DNA of 64,000 nt. It comes from Saccharopolyspora aridisoli. Its GTDB lineage: Bacteria; Actinomycetota; Actinomycetes; Mycobacteriales; Pseudonocardiaceae. The notes under the pieces were generated by a model. That model ran no database searches. It was not told the origin of the DNA and saw nothing but the letters and a program-made list of their open reading frames with translations. Shown here in pieces: positions 25,556 to 35,372 of this stretch. Position 1 is the first letter of the stretch, and every line of letters starts with the position of its first letter. The stretch covers positions 62,001-126,000 of the forward strand of contig NZ_SMKV01000005.1 in the NCBI RefSeq assembly GCF_004348445.1, given 5' to 3'. A program made the position numbers and the translations under genes.

Positions 25556-26689
25556 TCAGGGCGCCGCGGGGAGTTGGATCGTGATCGCGAGGCCGCCTGC
25601 GGGCAGGGCGGTGGCGTGGATCTTGCCGTGGTGGGCCGTGGTGGCCGCCTGGACGATCGACAGGCCCAGACCGGTGCCGTTGCGGGCGGTGCGCTGAACA
25701 CCGGCACGGCGGAACGGTTCGAAGAGGGCGTTGACCGATTCCGGCGGGATCGCCGGACCTGAGGACGCCACGCGCAGCGTCGTCCACCGCGAGTCGGCAC
25801 CGGTGCTGACCTCCAGCCAGCCGCTCTCGACGTTGTGCCGGACCGCGTTCTCCAGCAGGTTTCCCGCCACCCGCTCCAGCAGCGCCGGATCTCCGACCGC
25901 GAAGGCGGGCTCGGTGCACCGCTTCACGCGCAACCCGCGCCTGCGGGCCTCGGGTTCGACCGCGCGGAAGGCCCGGCCGACGACGTCGGTCAGGTCGACC
26001 GGCTCGCGGACCGCCAGCTCCACTCCCTCCGTGCGGGCCAGCAGCAGGAGCGCCTCCACCAGGCGTTCGGCGCGGGCGGTGGCTTCGCGGACGACATCGG
26101 CCATCCGGCGCAGCTCGGCCTCGTCGGCGTGGGGGTCAGACAGGGTCACGTCGAGCTCGGTGCGCACCACCGACAGCGGGGTGCGCAGCTCGTGACTGGC
26201 GTTGGCGACGAAGCGGCGCTGGGCGTCGAAGGCGGCCTGCAGGCGATCCAGCATGGCGTCGAAGGTGTCGGCGAGCCTGGCCACCTCGTCCCGGGGACCG
26301 CTGAGCGCGATCCGCTCGTCCAGCGACTCCGCCGACAGCCGCTGCGCGGTCTCGGTGACCTCCTGCAGCGGACGCAGCATCCGGCCGGTGACCAGCCAGG
26401 CCAGCAGCGCGGCGGCGACCACCACCGCGACGAACGCCGGCCCGCCGATCAGCAGGACCTGGACGCGGGCCGAATCGCGCAGCGCGGCACCGAGCAGCTC
26501 GGCGGGCACGTCGATTCCTCCGACCCGCACCGGCGTACCGGCGGGCAGCCGGGGCACGGCGGCGACGACGTTGCCGACCAGCACCCAGCCCAGCCAGAGC
26601 AGGACCGCGCTGACCAGCGCGACCAACGATGTCGCCAGCAACGTCAGCCGGAGCCGCAGTCCCGGCCCGCGCCGGGTGAGCGCGCCCAC
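25556..26689 (-). CDS. Sensor histidine kinase
   Basis: This is a 377-residue membrane histidine kinase. There are two membrane helices (about residues 14-36 and 73-100) around a short extracytoplasmic loop, then a HAMP segment (RMLRPLQEVTETAQRLSAESLDERI), the phosphorylated histidine in NASHELRTPLSV, an N box LLENAVRHN and a G2 box GTGLGLSIV. The G1 box reads SSGPAIPPE, a variant known among actinobacterial kinases. GTG 26689 lies three bases after the response-regulator stop, so the pair is one operon. The signal is unknown. Confidence 0.9.
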   Translation of the reverse strand: MGALTRRGPGLRLRLTLLATSLVALVSAVLLWLGWVLVGNVVAAVPRLPAGTPVRVGGIDVPAELLGAALRDSARVQVLLIGGPAFVAVVVAAALLAWLVTGRMLRPLQEVTETAQRLSAESLDERIALSGPRDEVARLADTFDAMLDRLQAAFDAQRRFVANASHELRTPLSVVRTELDVTLSDPHADEAELRRMADVVREATARAERLVEALLLLARTEGVELAVREPVDLTDVVGRAFRAVEPEARRRGLRVKRCTEPAFAVGDPALLERVAGNLLENAVRHNVESGWLEVSTGADSRWTTLRVASSGPAIPPESVNALFEPFRRAGVQRTARNGTGLGLSIVQAATTAHHGKIHATALPAGGLAITIQLPAAP

Positions 26690-26691
26690 GA

Positions 26692-27378
26692 TCAGTCCCT
26701 GGCGTGTTCGGCGCGAGCCGCGGAGGGCACCCGGTAACCGGAGCCGACCACGGTCTCGATGACGCCCGGCTCCCCCAGCTTCTTGCGCAACGTCATCATC
26801 GTGACCCGCACCGTGGTGGTGAACGGATCGGCGTTCTCGTCCCAGACCCGCTCCAGCAGCTCCTCGGAGCTGACCACCGCGCCTCCGGCCGACAGCAGCA
26901 CCTCCAGCACGCCGAGCTCCTTGCGGGTCAGCTCGATCTCGGCTCCGGACCGGGTGACGGTGCGGCGGGCCGGGTCCATCTCCAGGTCCTGGGCCGTCAG
27001 CAGCGGCGGCTGCGCGGGCGTGGCACGGCGGCCCAACGCGCGCACCCGGGCGATGAGCTCGGGGAACGCGAAGGGCTTGGCGAGGTAGTCGTCGGCGCCC
27101 AGCGACAGCCCCGCCACGCGATCGGCGACCGTGCCCGAGGCGGTCAGCATGATCACCCTGGTCAGTTCGCCGGAACCGACCAGGTCGCGGCACAGGTCGT
27201 CACCGGACATGCCTGGCAGGTCTCGGTCCAGCACGACGACGTCGTAACGGGTGATCGCGGCCTTCTCCTGGCCGCTCTCGCCGTCGTATGCGACGTCGAC
27301 GGCCATGCCGTCGCGCCGCAGCCCTCGCGCCACCGCATCGGCCAGCGGCTTCTCGTCCTCCACGACCAGGATTCGCAC
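26692..27378 (-). CDS. OmpR-family response regulator
   Basis: This 228-residue regulator has a receiver domain starting VRILVVEDEKPLADAV, with the phosphoacceptor Asp in VVVLDRDLPGMSG, the Thr in IMLTASG and the Lys in DDYLAKPFAF. A winged-helix DNA-binding domain follows (ELTRKELGVLEVLLSAGGAVVSSEELLERVWDE to VGSGYRVP). GTG 27378 gives the standard N-terminus. It precedes its cognate kinase and was probably co-transcribed with it from a promoter in the 27379-27509 gap. Targets are unknown. Confidence 0.92.
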   Translation of the reverse strand: MRILVVEDEKPLADAVARGLRRDGMAVDVAYDGESGQEKAAITRYDVVVLDRDLPGMSGDDLCRDLVGSGELTRVIMLTASGTVADRVAGLSLGADDYLAKPFAFPELIARVRALGRRATPAQPPLLTAQDLEMDPARRTVTRSGAEIELTRKELGVLEVLLSAGGAVVSSEELLERVWDENADPFTTTVRVTMMTLRKKLGEPGVIETVVGSGYRVPSAARAEHARD

Positions 27379-27461
27379 GGAACCCACCCTGCCACAGCAC
27401 GCGCCGCCACCCACCGAGGTCAGGGCCGGGATGACCGGATTTCGGCGGGAACCCGAACCCG

Positions 27462-27498
27462 GTTCCAGCGAGGTCCGAGCCCGGAACCCCGCTGGAAC
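27462..27498 (-). terminator. Possible terminator downstream of dxs
   Basis: A 9-bp inverted repeat (27462-27470 with 27490-27498, 19-nt loop) lies just past the dxs stop on the minus strand. Confidence is low because the loop is long. Confidence 0.35.
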
Positions 27499-27509
27499 GG
27501 TGAGCGGCG

Positions 27510-29426
27510 TCAGCCGTGAGCGGCGTCAGCCTCGGTGGCGACGTGCAGCTGCGCGCCGCGCCGGCCGGAGAACCAGCCGTCGATGCGCGAGGCGATGTCG
27601 GCCTCGGTCAGGCCGAGATCGGCCAGCACCTCCTCGCGGGAGGAGTGCTGGAGGAAGTCGTTCGGCACCGCCAGGTCGCGCAGCGGCACGTCCAGCTCGG
27701 CGTCGCGCAGTGCGGCGGCCAGCGACGAGCCGAACCCGCCGTGCCGTCCGCAGTCCTCCAGCGAGACCACCAACCGGTGCTCGGCGGCCATCTCCACGAC
27801 CTTCGACGGCACCGGGACGACCCAGCGCGGGTCGACCACGGTCACGCCGACGCCCGTGGCGGCGAGCCGCTCGGCGGCGGCCACGGCGAGCTTGCCGAAC
27901 GCGCCGACTGCCACCAGCAGCACGTCCTTGCGGTGATCGGCGCGCAGCACGTCGACCCCACCGACCCGCTCCACGGACGGGACTTCTTCGATCACCGAGC
28001 CCTTGGAGAAGCGCAGCACGGTCGGCCCGTCGTCGACGGCGACGGCCTCGCGCAACTCCTCGCGCAGCGTCACCGCGTCGCGCGGCGCGGCCACCTGGAT
28101 GCCGGGGATCAGCCCGAGGATCGACAGGTCCCACATGCCGTTGTGGCTGGCACCGTCGTCGCCGGTGATGCCTGAGCGGTCGAGCGTCACGGTGACCGGT
28201 TGCTTGTGCAGGGCGACGTCCATCAGCAGCTGGTCGAACGCCCGGTTCAGGAACGTCGAGTAGACCGCGAACACCGGGTGCAGGCCGCCCATGGCCAGAC
28301 CGGCGGCGGAGGTCATGCCGTGCTGCTCGGCGATGCCCACGTCGAAGCAGCGCTCCGGGTAGGCCTCGGCGAACTTCTTCAGCCCGGTCGGCCCCAGCAT
28401 CGCGGCGGTGATCGCCACGACGTCGGAGCGCTCGGCTCCGATGCCGACCAGTTCGTCGGCGTAGACGTCGGTCCAGCTCTTCGGCGCGGGCTTCTTCGGC
28501 AGGCCGGTTTCCGGGTCGATGACCTTGACCTGGTGCATCTGTTCGGCCTCGTCGTTCTCGGCCGGGGCGAAACCGTTGCCCTTGCGGGTCACGGCGTGCA
28601 CGATCACCGGTCCGCCGAAGGACTTGGCCATCTGCAGCGCGTACTCCATCGCGCGCATGTCGTGGCCGTCCACCGGACCCAGGTACTTCAGGCCGAGGTC
28701 GGAGAACATGACCTGCGGGCTGATCGCGTCCTTGATGCCGCTCTTGGCGGCGTGCAGACCGGTGTAGAGGGAGCGGCCCACAACCGGCATCTTGCGCAGC
28801 GTGCGCTTGCCGGACTCCAGAGCCTTCTCGTAGCTCGGGTTGAGCCGCAGCGCCGCCAGGTGCTCGGCGAGACCACCGATGGTGGGCGCGTAGGAGCGGC
28901 CGTTGTCGTTGACAACGATGACGACCGGGCGGTCCTGGTCGGCCGCGATGTTGTTCAGCGCCTCCCAGCACATCCCGCCGGTGAGCGCGCCGTCGCCGAC
29001 GACCGCCACCGCGTGCCGCTCGGCTCCGGTGACCTGGAACGAACGGGCCAGCCCGTCGGCGTAGGACAGCGCGGTCGAGGCGTGGCTGTTCTCGACGAAG
29101 TCGTGCTCGCTCTCAGCGCGCGACGGGTAGCCGGAAAGACCGTTCCGCTTGCGCAGCTGGTCGAAGCCGTCCTGCCGACCGGTGACGATCTTGTGCACGT
29201 ACGCCTGGTGCCCGGTGTCGAACACGAGCGCGTCGTTCGGCGAGTCGAAGACCCGGTGCAGCGCGAGGGTCAGCTCGAGCGCACCCAGGTTGGGCCCCAG
29301 GTGTCCACCGGTCCGCGACACCTTCTGGATCAGGAAGTGCCTGATCTCCTCGGCCAGCTCCGCCAATTCGGCGTGCGTCAGGCGCTTGACGTCGGCCGGA
29401 CTGCGCACGGACCCCAGCAGCGTCAC
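27510..29426 (-). CDS. dxs: 1-Deoxy-D-xylulose-5-phosphate synthase
   Basis: DXS condenses pyruvate and glyceraldehyde 3-phosphate in the first step of the MEP isoprenoid pathway. The 638 residues include [15 protein letters not shown], the thiamine-diphosphate motif [18 protein letters not shown]...[32 protein letters not shown] (catalytic Glu) and the C-terminal transketolase fold with [23 protein letters not shown] 29426 is chosen because the conserved [19 protein letters not shown] follows. Its position after rnd corresponds to dxs1 of mycobacteria. Confidence 0.96.
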   Translation of the reverse strand: MTLLGSVRSPADVKRLTHAELAELAEEIRHFLIQKVSRTGGHLGPNLGALELTLALHRVFDSPNDALVFDTGHQAYVHKIVTGRQDGFDQLRKRNGLSGYPSRAESEHDFVENSHASTALSYADGLARSFQVTGAERHAVAVVGDGALTGGMCWEALNNIAADQDRPVVIVVNDNGRSYAPTIGGLAEHLAALRLNPSYEKALESGKRTLRKMPVVGRSLYTGLHAAKSGIKDAISPQVMFSDLGLKYLGPVDGHDMRAMEYALQMAKSFGGPVIVHAVTRKGNGFAPAENDEAEQMHQVKVIDPETGLPKKPAPKSWTDVYADELVGIGAERSDVVAITAAMLGPTGLKKFAEAYPERCFDVGIAEQHGMTSAAGLAMGGLHPVFAVYSTFLNRAFDQLLMDVALHKQPVTVTLDRSGITGDDGASHNGMWDLSILGLIPGIQVAAPRDAVTLREELREAVAVDDGPTVLRFSKGSVIEEVPSVERVGGVDVLRADHRKDVLLVAVGAFGKLAVAAAERLAATGVGVTVVDPRWVVPVPSKVVEMAAEHRLVVSLEDCGRHGGFGSSLAAALRDAELDVPLRDLAVPNDFLQHSSREEVLADLGLTEADIASRIDGWFSGRRGAQLHVATEADAAHG

Positions 29427-29752
29427 CGTGTTCCACCTCGCTTGTCGTGCCGGTCGGTCACAATCGCAATGCCGGGGCCTGGCCGGCAACCTGGCTCCGT
29501 CTGCGTAGTGCGCCCCAGTCTACGGAGGGGCCATGCTGCCACCGGGCGCGGTCGCGCACCAGCGGTGATGCTCTTTCCCGCCTGCTCCGTCGCGTTCGCC
29601 GCCCTGCGGATGTGAGACCCCTGTGGCCAGTACCACCCGGACCACGGCCTCACTGCCTTTCGCCTGATCCCCAAGGAGACAGATGGCTGATTGGGGTGGC
29701 GCAGGAGTGGGCTCGAAGCGCCAACGCGGCGATGTGCTCCCGGCTGGCGTCG
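29427..29752. other. 326-bp region upstream of dxs, no firm gene
   Basis: This stretch separates the membrane-protein gene from dxs on the minus strand and should hold the dxs promoter. On the plus strand an ATG at 29683 has a well-placed AAGGAG, but the frame soon runs antisense into the next gene and has no protein-like composition, so I do not call it. No riboswitch or tRNA structure was recognised. Confidence 0.4.
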
Positions 29753-30868
29753 TCAGCTCCAGGGCCGCCAACCGGGTGTCGGGGCGACCTCCGGCCGCAG
29801 GTCGCCCCACGGCGGGCTGTTCGGCGGCAGCGACTGCAGTTCGGCGTAGCCGAGCCGGGTGCGCTGCCGCAGCCAGCCGACCACGAAGGACCCACCGAGC
29901 AGCATCGCCGCAGCTGCGAGCCACGCGCTCGGGGCCGTACCGCTACCGGCGATCCGCATCGTGAGCAGCATCAGGCCGAGCACACCGAGAACGAAGCCGA
30001 CGATCGGGCGGAACACGCGGTAGGACTTGCGGAAGGTCGTCGCCTGGGCCGTGGCCCACTCGCGCAGCGCGTGCCAGGAGCCGAGGTCCTGCGGCCCGGT
30101 CCGCTGCGACCAGGCGGCGGACTGCCGCCTGCGCAGGATCGCGGCGACCAGCCGCGGGTCCTCGACGTTGAGTACCCACTGCTGCTTGCCCGCGACGAGT
30201 CGCACGGCAGGGCCCTCGACCAGCCGGACCGCCATCGCGCCCGGCAGCGGCCACGAGTCATTGCCGATGATCTCGCCGGGCTGCGCCAGCGACACCTCGG
30301 CGAGCGGGATCGCCTGGTCCACGTTCCCGCCGCCCGCCATTCGCCCGAGCGCCAGGACGGCACGATCGCGACCGATCCGCAGCCACGCGGACTGGTGGTG
30401 GTAGACCCGGAAACCCACCTCGACGTCCAGCTCCGCCAGGTCGAACCCCGGTGCGGTGAAACGCTCCTGCGCGACCCGAGCCAGCAACGGGCAGACGACC
30501 ACCGCGACGAGCGCGAGCAGTCCGACCGGTGCCAGGCCGAGGTTCACGTAGGCGGCCGAGACCGCGGCGAGCAGCGCCCACCCGCCCCAGCGCCTGGGCG
30601 TGCGCGCGTCGGTCAGCCACGCGGCGGTCGCCACGGCGACGCCGACCAGGCCAGCGATGCCGACGCCGGGTTCCAGTTCGCGCAGGCCCCAGACCACGAA
30701 GCCGAGCGGGATCAGCACGACCGCTGCGGCACCGAGCCCGAACGCTTGCGCGCGGCGACCCGCCACGGACTCCGGAGCAGCACTCGCCCGTCCGGCGACC
30801 GGCGTGACCTCGCTTCCCGTCGCAGGAGGCGCCGGGAGGACCTCCGGGAGGTGTTCCCCCGCCGTCAT
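29753..30868 (-). CDS. Multi-pass membrane protein, family not recognised
   Basis: This 371-residue protein starts with a polar 40-residue tail, then about four membrane helices (AFGLGAAAVVLIPLGFVVWGL, GLVGVAVATAAWL, WALLAAVSAAYVNL, GLLALVAVVVCPLLARV), a soluble beta-rich domain (FRVYHHQSAWLRIGRDRAVLAL, with AIPLAEVSLAQPGEIIG), and two C-terminal helices. The soluble part recalls bacterial PH-like domains, but this is not certain. Its ATG overlaps the stop of an upstream disrupted gene by four bases (ATGA), so the two formed a coupled operon. Confidence 0.75.
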   Translation of the reverse strand: MTAGEHLPEVLPAPPATGSEVTPVAGRASAAPESVAGRRAQAFGLGAAAVVLIPLGFVVWGLRELEPGVGIAGLVGVAVATAAWLTDARTPRRWGGWALLAAVSAAYVNLGLAPVGLLALVAVVVCPLLARVAQERFTAPGFDLAELDVEVGFRVYHHQSAWLRIGRDRAVLALGRMAGGGNVDQAIPLAEVSLAQPGEIIGNDSWPLPGAMAVRLVEGPAVRLVAGKQQWVLNVEDPRLVAAILRRRQSAAWSQRTGPQDLGSWHALREWATAQATTFRKSYRVFRPIVGFVLGVLGLMLLTMRIAGSGTAPSAWLAAAAMLLGGSFVVGWLRQRTRLGYAELQSLPPNSPPWGDLRPEVAPTPGWRPWS

Positions 30869-31211
30869 CTCCAGCCCTCGATGCACGCCGGTTCTCCGCC
30901 GTGCGGAGCGGTCCGGGCGCGCAGGAGCTCGGCGAGTTCCGGGTCCGCGGGCAGCAGCCGGGTGTCGGTGCGGGTGCGGATCACGACGACGTCGCCTTCC
31001 GGCAGCGACGCTCCGCGTCGGTCGGCCGGCCGCGCCCAGGCACCGCCATCGGAGTGCTGGGCCGCACACCGATCTCGCCAGCAGCGGCACCACGAGCTCG
31101 GCCGCGCACCACGACCAGGTCACCGACAGCAGCACCTTCGCCCGCGACCAGTGTCGTCCGCCGGCTCCCGCCCGCCCGCGGGTCGGCCCGCACCGCAACC
31201 TCATCGAACAC
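30865..31211 (-). pseudogene. Frame-disrupted small gene between TrmA-like and membrane-protein genes
   Basis: A GTG at 31211 with a perfect AGGAGG just after the TrmA-like stop opens a frame (VFDEVAVRADPRAGG) that ends at 30981. A second frame is coding-like in the middle (KVLLSVTWSWCAAELVVPLLA, all G/C third positions), and the third carries the 3' end (GDVVVIRTRTDTRLLPADPE to ACIEGWR) with almost only G/C third positions. That third frame stops in ATGA coupling with the next gene and has no start codon before GTG 30984. Two frameshifts, real or sequencing errors, would join the pieces into one protein of about 110 residues. The family is unknown. Confidence 0.55.
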
Positions 31212-31223
31212 CCGGCCACCTCC

Positions 31224-32462
31224 TCACGCGGCGGGTTCGAGGACGGCGACGCACTCCACGTGGTGGGTCATCGGGAACGCGTCGAACGCTTCCAGGTCGA
31301 CCATGCGGTAGCCGTTCTCGGCGTACAGCGAGACGTCGCGGGCCAGGGCCGCCGGGTCGCAGGCGACGTGCACGACGCGAGCCGGTTCGCGGGCCGCGAT
31401 CGCCTCCACCACCTGCCGGCCCGCGCCCTTGCGGGGCGGGTCGAGGACGACCACGTCCGGTGCCTGCAGGTCGTCGTCCTCGAGGACGCGTTCCACCGTT
31501 CCCGCGCGGAAGGCGACCTGCGGCTGGTCGCGGAGGTTGGACACGGCGTCCTCCACCGCGCTGCGCGAGGACTCCACCAGCAGCACCGAACCGGTCGGGC
31601 CGACCTGCTCGGCGAGGTCCGCGGCGAACAGGCCCACACCGCCGTAGAGGTCCCAAGCCACGCCGCCGGGGGGAGTGGCGGCGAAGCGGGCCACGACCTC
31701 GGTGAACGTCTCCGGCGCGGCCTTGTGCACCTGCCAGAAGCCCTGCGAGCCGACGTCGAACCGGCGTCCCCGCACCGTCTCGTGCGCCACGCCGCTGCCC
31801 GCCACCTGACGGGCGACGGCCTGCTGGCGGCCGCGCCGCTGCGGCTTGCGGTCCACGGCGGTGACGTGCAGTTCGCCCTCGCCGTCGGCGGCCACCGCCA
31901 GCTCCGCACCCGGCCGCCAGCGGCGGTCGGCGAGCTCCTTCACGGCGCCTTCGACGGTGATCGGGCAGTCGGCCACCGGGATGACACGGTGGCTGCGGCT
32001 CGGCCGGAAACCGGCGTTGCCCTTGCGGTCGACCGCCAGCCGCGCGCGGGTGCGCCAGCGCAGCAGCCCGCCGGGCAGCTCTTGGACGCGCACCGGCCAG
32101 TCCAGACCCGCGATCCGTTGCAGTTGTTCGGTGATCACAGCGGCCTTGAGCTCGCGCTGCGTCTCGCCGTCGGCGTGCTGGAAGTCGCAGCCACCGCAGC
32201 GGTCCTTGCCCAGCGCCGCGTCGGCCAGCGGGCACGGCGGGATGACCCGCCCCGGCGCGGCCTCGCGCACCTCGACGGCGTCCGCGCGGCAGAAGCCGCC
32301 CCCGTTGTCCTCGGTGACCTCGACGGTCACGGTCTCCCCCGGCAGCGCGTGGCGGACGAACACCACGCGGCCCTCGTACCTGGCCACGCAGTGGCCTCCG
32401 TGGGCCACCGGGCCGACCTCGACCTCCAGCCGCCTACCGGTCCAATCCGGCTTTTCGGTCAC
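31224..32462 (-). CDS. TrmA/RlmD-family RNA (uracil-C5) methyltransferase
   Basis: This 412-residue SAM-dependent enzyme methylates uracil in RNA. It has an N-terminal TRAM domain (RLEVEVGPVAHGGHCVAR), Fe-S cysteines in CPLADAALGKDRCGGCDFQH and ADCP, the SAM-binding WDLYGGVGLFAADLAE, VVLDPPRKGAG, and the nucleophile cysteine in VVHVACDPAALARD. Which RNA it modifies (tRNA U54 or rRNA) cannot be told. GTG 32462 overlaps the end of the APC permease gene by 29 bases, implying one transcript. Confidence 0.92.
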   Translation of the reverse strand: MTEKPDWTGRRLEVEVGPVAHGGHCVARYEGRVVFVRHALPGETVTVEVTEDNGGGFCRADAVEVREAAPGRVIPPCPLADAALGKDRCGGCDFQHADGETQRELKAAVITEQLQRIAGLDWPVRVQELPGGLLRWRTRARLAVDRKGNAGFRPSRSHRVIPVADCPITVEGAVKELADRRWRPGAELAVAADGEGELHVTAVDRKPQRRGRQQAVARQVAGSGVAHETVRGRRFDVGSQGFWQVHKAAPETFTEVVARFAATPPGGVAWDLYGGVGLFAADLAEQVGPTGSVLLVESSRSAVEDAVSNLRDQPQVAFRAGTVERVLEDDDLQAPDVVVLDPPRKGAGRQVVEAIAAREPARVVHVACDPAALARDVSLYAENGYRMVDLEAFDAFPMTHHVECVAVLEPAA

Positions 32463-34461
32463 CGTTCACCTTTCCATTGCTCCCCAGACCCCGACGCGTC
32501 GCGCCGGGCATCGAGGTGATCCGCTGTGCTCGCACCTTCGTGGACGACGCCAGCTGCCACGGCACGCTGGTGACCATCACTCCCGGCTGGAACAACAGCC
32601 TGCTCTTGAGGCGCAGCGCGCTCTGGTTGTGCAGCAGCTGCTCCCACCAGTGTCCGACGACGTACTCGGGGATGAACACCGTGACCACGTCGCGCGGGCT
32701 GTCCCTCCGGATCCGCTTGACGTACTCCAGCACCGGCCGGGTGATCTCCCGGTACGGCGACTCGAGGACCTTCAGGGGCAGCGGCAGGTTCAGCTGCTCC
32801 CACTCGGCGGTCAGCGTCCGGGTGTCCTCCTCGTCGACGTTGACGGTGACGCCTTCCAGCTCGTCCGGCCGGGTGGCGCGGGCGTAGGCGACGGCCCGCA
32901 TCGTCGGCAGGTGCAGCTTGGAGACCAGCACCAGCGCGTGGTTGCGGGACGGCAGGACCGTGTCGGTCTCGGCTTCCTGCAACTCGTCGGCGACCCGGTC
33001 GTAGTGCTTGCGGATCGCCGTCATCAGCACGTAGATGGCCGCCATCGCCGCGATCGCGATCCAGGCGCCGTGGGTGAACTTGGTGATCAGCACGATCACC
33101 AGCACGCTGGCGGTCATGAACAGGCCGAAGGCGTTGGTCGCCTGCGCCCGGCGCATCCTGCGCCGCGCCATCGGATCGGTCTCGTGGAGGAGCAGCCGGT
33201 TCCAGTGCCGGATCATGCCGCTCTGGCTGAGCACGAACGCGACGAACACGCCCACGATGTAGAGCTGGATCAGCCGCGTCACCTCGGCTTCGAAGGCGAA
33301 CACGAGGACGATCGCGCTGAAGGCCAAGAACAGGATGCCGTTGGAGAAGGCAAGCCGGTCGCCGCGGGTGTGCAGCTGGCGCGGGAGGAAGCGGTCCTGA
33401 GCAAGGATCGAGCCCAGCACCGGGAAACCGTTGAAGGCGGTGTTGGCCGCCAGCACCAGGATCAGACCGGTGAAGAACACCAGGTACCAGACCCCGGGCG
33501 GGAACCCGGCGAACACCGCGCCGGCCAGCTGCGCGATCAGCGTCTTCTGCTCGTAGCCCTCGGGAGCGCCGATGAGCTGGTGCGCGGGGTCCTCGGCGAC
33601 GACCACGCCGGTGACGCGGGCCAGCAAGATCAGGCCCAGGAACATCAGGATCGCCAGCCCGCCCATCATCGCCAGCGTGGTCGCGGCGTTGCGGGACTTG
33701 GGCTTGCGGAAGGCCGGGACGCCGTTGCTGATCGCCTCGACACCGGTCAGCGCGGCGCTGCCGGAGGAGAAGGCCCGCAAGATCAAGAACGCGAACGCAA
33801 CACCGGCGTACTGGCTCTCCTCCTGCGCCAGCTGGTACCCGGCGCTCTCAGCGCGCAGCTCGGAGCCCAGCACGACGGCCTGGAAGAAGCCCCAGCAGAT
33901 CATGCCCAGCACGCCGATCACGAACGCGTAGGTGGGGATCGCGAACAAGGTGCCCGACTCGCGGATCCCTCGCAGGTTCAACGCGGTCAGCAGCACGATC
34001 GCCCCGACGGCGAACAGCACCTTGTGCTCGGCGACGAACGGGATGACCGAACCGATGTTCGCCGCGGCCGAGGAGATCGACACCGCGACGGTGAGGATGT
34101 AGTCGACGAGCAGCGCGCTGGCCACCATCAGCCCCCAGCGCCGGCCGTGGTTGACCGTGGCGACCTCGTAGTCACCGCCGCCGGAGGGGTAGGCGTGCAC
34201 GTTCTGCCGGTAGGACGCCACCACCGCGATCATCACCAGCGCGACCAAGACACCGATCCACGGGCTGATGGCGAAGGCGGACACGCCCGCCACCGACAGC
34301 ACCAGCAGGATCTCCTCCGGCGCGTAGGCGACGCTGGACATCGGGTCGGAGGCGAAGACCGGAAGCGCGATTCGCTTGGGCAGCAGCGTGTGCGAAAGGC
34401 GATCGCTGCGGAACGGCCGACCGACGATCAGCCGCTTCGCCGCGGTTGCGAGCTTGGACAC
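32434..34461 (-). CDS. APC-superfamily amino-acid/polyamine permease
   Basis: This 675-residue protein has about twelve membrane helices and a long soluble C-terminal domain. The N-terminal LPVFASDPMSSVAYAPEEILLVLS and SYRQNVHAYPSGGGDYEVA are typical of a large actinobacterial/firmicute APC subgroup, and the cytoplasmic part begins around HALVLVSKLHLPTMRAVAYARA. The substrate is unknown; proximity to ceoBC may hint at a link to potassium or pH homeostasis. On the minus strand TACGCT lies seven bases before GTG 34461 with no SD, so the mRNA is probably leaderless. Confidence 0.9.
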   Translation of the reverse strand: MSKLATAAKRLIVGRPFRSDRLSHTLLPKRIALPVFASDPMSSVAYAPEEILLVLSVAGVSAFAISPWIGVLVALVMIAVVASYRQNVHAYPSGGGDYEVATVNHGRRWGLMVASALLVDYILTVAVSISSAAANIGSVIPFVAEHKVLFAVGAIVLLTALNLRGIRESGTLFAIPTYAFVIGVLGMICWGFFQAVVLGSELRAESAGYQLAQEESQYAGVAFAFLILRAFSSGSAALTGVEAISNGVPAFRKPKSRNAATTLAMMGGLAILMFLGLILLARVTGVVVAEDPAHQLIGAPEGYEQKTLIAQLAGAVFAGFPPGVWYLVFFTGLILVLAANTAFNGFPVLGSILAQDRFLPRQLHTRGDRLAFSNGILFLAFSAIVLVFAFEAEVTRLIQLYIVGVFVAFVLSQSGMIRHWNRLLLHETDPMARRRMRRAQATNAFGLFMTASVLVIVLITKFTHGAWIAIAAMAAIYVLMTAIRKHYDRVADELQEAETDTVLPSRNHALVLVSKLHLPTMRAVAYARATRPDELEGVTVNVDEEDTRTLTAEWEQLNLPLPLKVLESPYREITRPVLEYVKRIRRDSPRDVVTVFIPEYVVGHWWEQLLHNQSALRLKSRLLFQPGVMVTSVPWQLASSTKVRAQRITSMPGATRRGLGSNGKVNGDRKAGLDR

Positions 34462-34468
34462 GGTGCAG

Positions 34469-34474
34469 AGCGTA
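34469..34474 (-). promoter_or_regulatory. Predicted -10 box of leaderless APC permease gene
   Basis: TACGCT on the minus strand ends seven bases before the GTG at 34461. Confidence 0.4.
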
Positions 34475-34706
34475 AGCGGTGGGGCGTGGGTACCGGTGAA
34501 TGCGGGCTTTCGAATTGCTCTCAGGTCACATCCGGGGTGGCGTGGTGCCCTCTGGAGAACCTCACCCGGTACGGTGCACCAGCCCGTTTCCGGAGGGCCG
34601 CAGCGGTCACCGAACCGCCCCCGTCCGGGTACGGTCAGCGGCGACGAGCGGCGTCGTCCGCAGCAGCCGTTCCAGTGCGCTCAACACGCAGCGAGGAGAC
34701 AAGGTC

Positions 34707-35372
34707 GTGCACGTCGTGATCATGGGCTGCGGCCGGGTCGGGGCCTCCCTGGCCGCGGCCCTGCAACGGCTCGATCACACCGTGGCCGTGGTGGACAAGG
34801 ACCCGCAGGCGTTCCACCGCCTCGGCCGGGACTTCCGCGGTCAGCAGGTCACAGGCAACGGCTTCGACCGGGACATCCTGGAAGAAGCGGGGATCGAGCA
34901 GGCCAGTGCCTTCGCCGCGGTGTCCAACGGGGACAACTCCAACATCGTCTCGGCCAGGGTGGCGCGGGAGACCTTCGGCGTGGCGCACGTCGTGGCCCGC
35001 ATCTACGACCCCAAGCGAGCCGAGGTCTACCAGCGGCTCGGCATCCCGACCGTGGCCACCGTCCCTTGGACGACGGACCGCTTCCTGCGGATGCTGCTGC
35101 CGGAGGGCGTGGCCACCGCGTGGCGGGAGCCGTCCGGTGCCGTCGCGGTGCTGCAGCTCCCGCTGCACGAGAGCTGGATCGGGCGCAAGGTTCCCGAGGT
35201 GGAGTCGGCGACCGGCGCGCGGGTCGCGTTCATCATGAGGTTCGGCAGCGGAGTGCTGCCCGACCGCAAGACCGTGATCCAGGCCGACGACATCGTCTAC
35301 GTGGCAGCGCTGTCCGGAACCGTCACCGACGTCACCGCGGCCGCTCGCCGCACACTCGAGGAGAGCGAGTAA
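34707..35372 (+). CDS. ceoB: TrkA-family potassium channel regulator CeoB-like
   Basis: This 221-residue protein has an RCK-N Rossmann domain (VHVVIMGCGRVGASLAAALQRLDHTVAVVDKD) and a C-terminal RCK-C domain (WIGRKVPEVESATGARVAFIMRFG). It binds nucleotides and gates a Trk-type potassium uptake channel whose membrane subunit is not in this window. GTG 34707 is set by GAGGAG at 34693-34698; the frame is open upstream but not protein-like. It is followed with a one-base overlap by a second TrkA protein, the ceoB-ceoC arrangement of mycobacteria. Confidence 0.92.
   Translation: MHVVIMGCGRVGASLAAALQRLDHTVAVVDKDPQAFHRLGRDFRGQQVTGNGFDRDILEEAGIEQASAFAAVSNGDNSNIVSARVARETFGVAHVVARIYDPKRAEVYQRLGIPTVATVPWTTDRFLRMLLPEGVATAWREPSGAVAVLQLPLHESWIGRKVPEVESATGARVAFIMRFGSGVLPDRKTVIQADDIVYVAALSGTVTDVTAAARRTLEESE

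Noticed and set aside
25556-27193. Histidine-kinase frame extending upstream across the response regulator
   Set aside because: The upstream part is a shadow of the OmpR-type gene; GTG 26689 just after the regulator stop gives the standard kinase N-terminus.
29683-29964. Plus-strand ORF with a good AAGGAG before ATG 29683
   Set aside because: Most of it is antisense to the end of the membrane-protein gene and the composition is Arg/Ser/Ala shadow-like; kept only as a remark in the gap entry.
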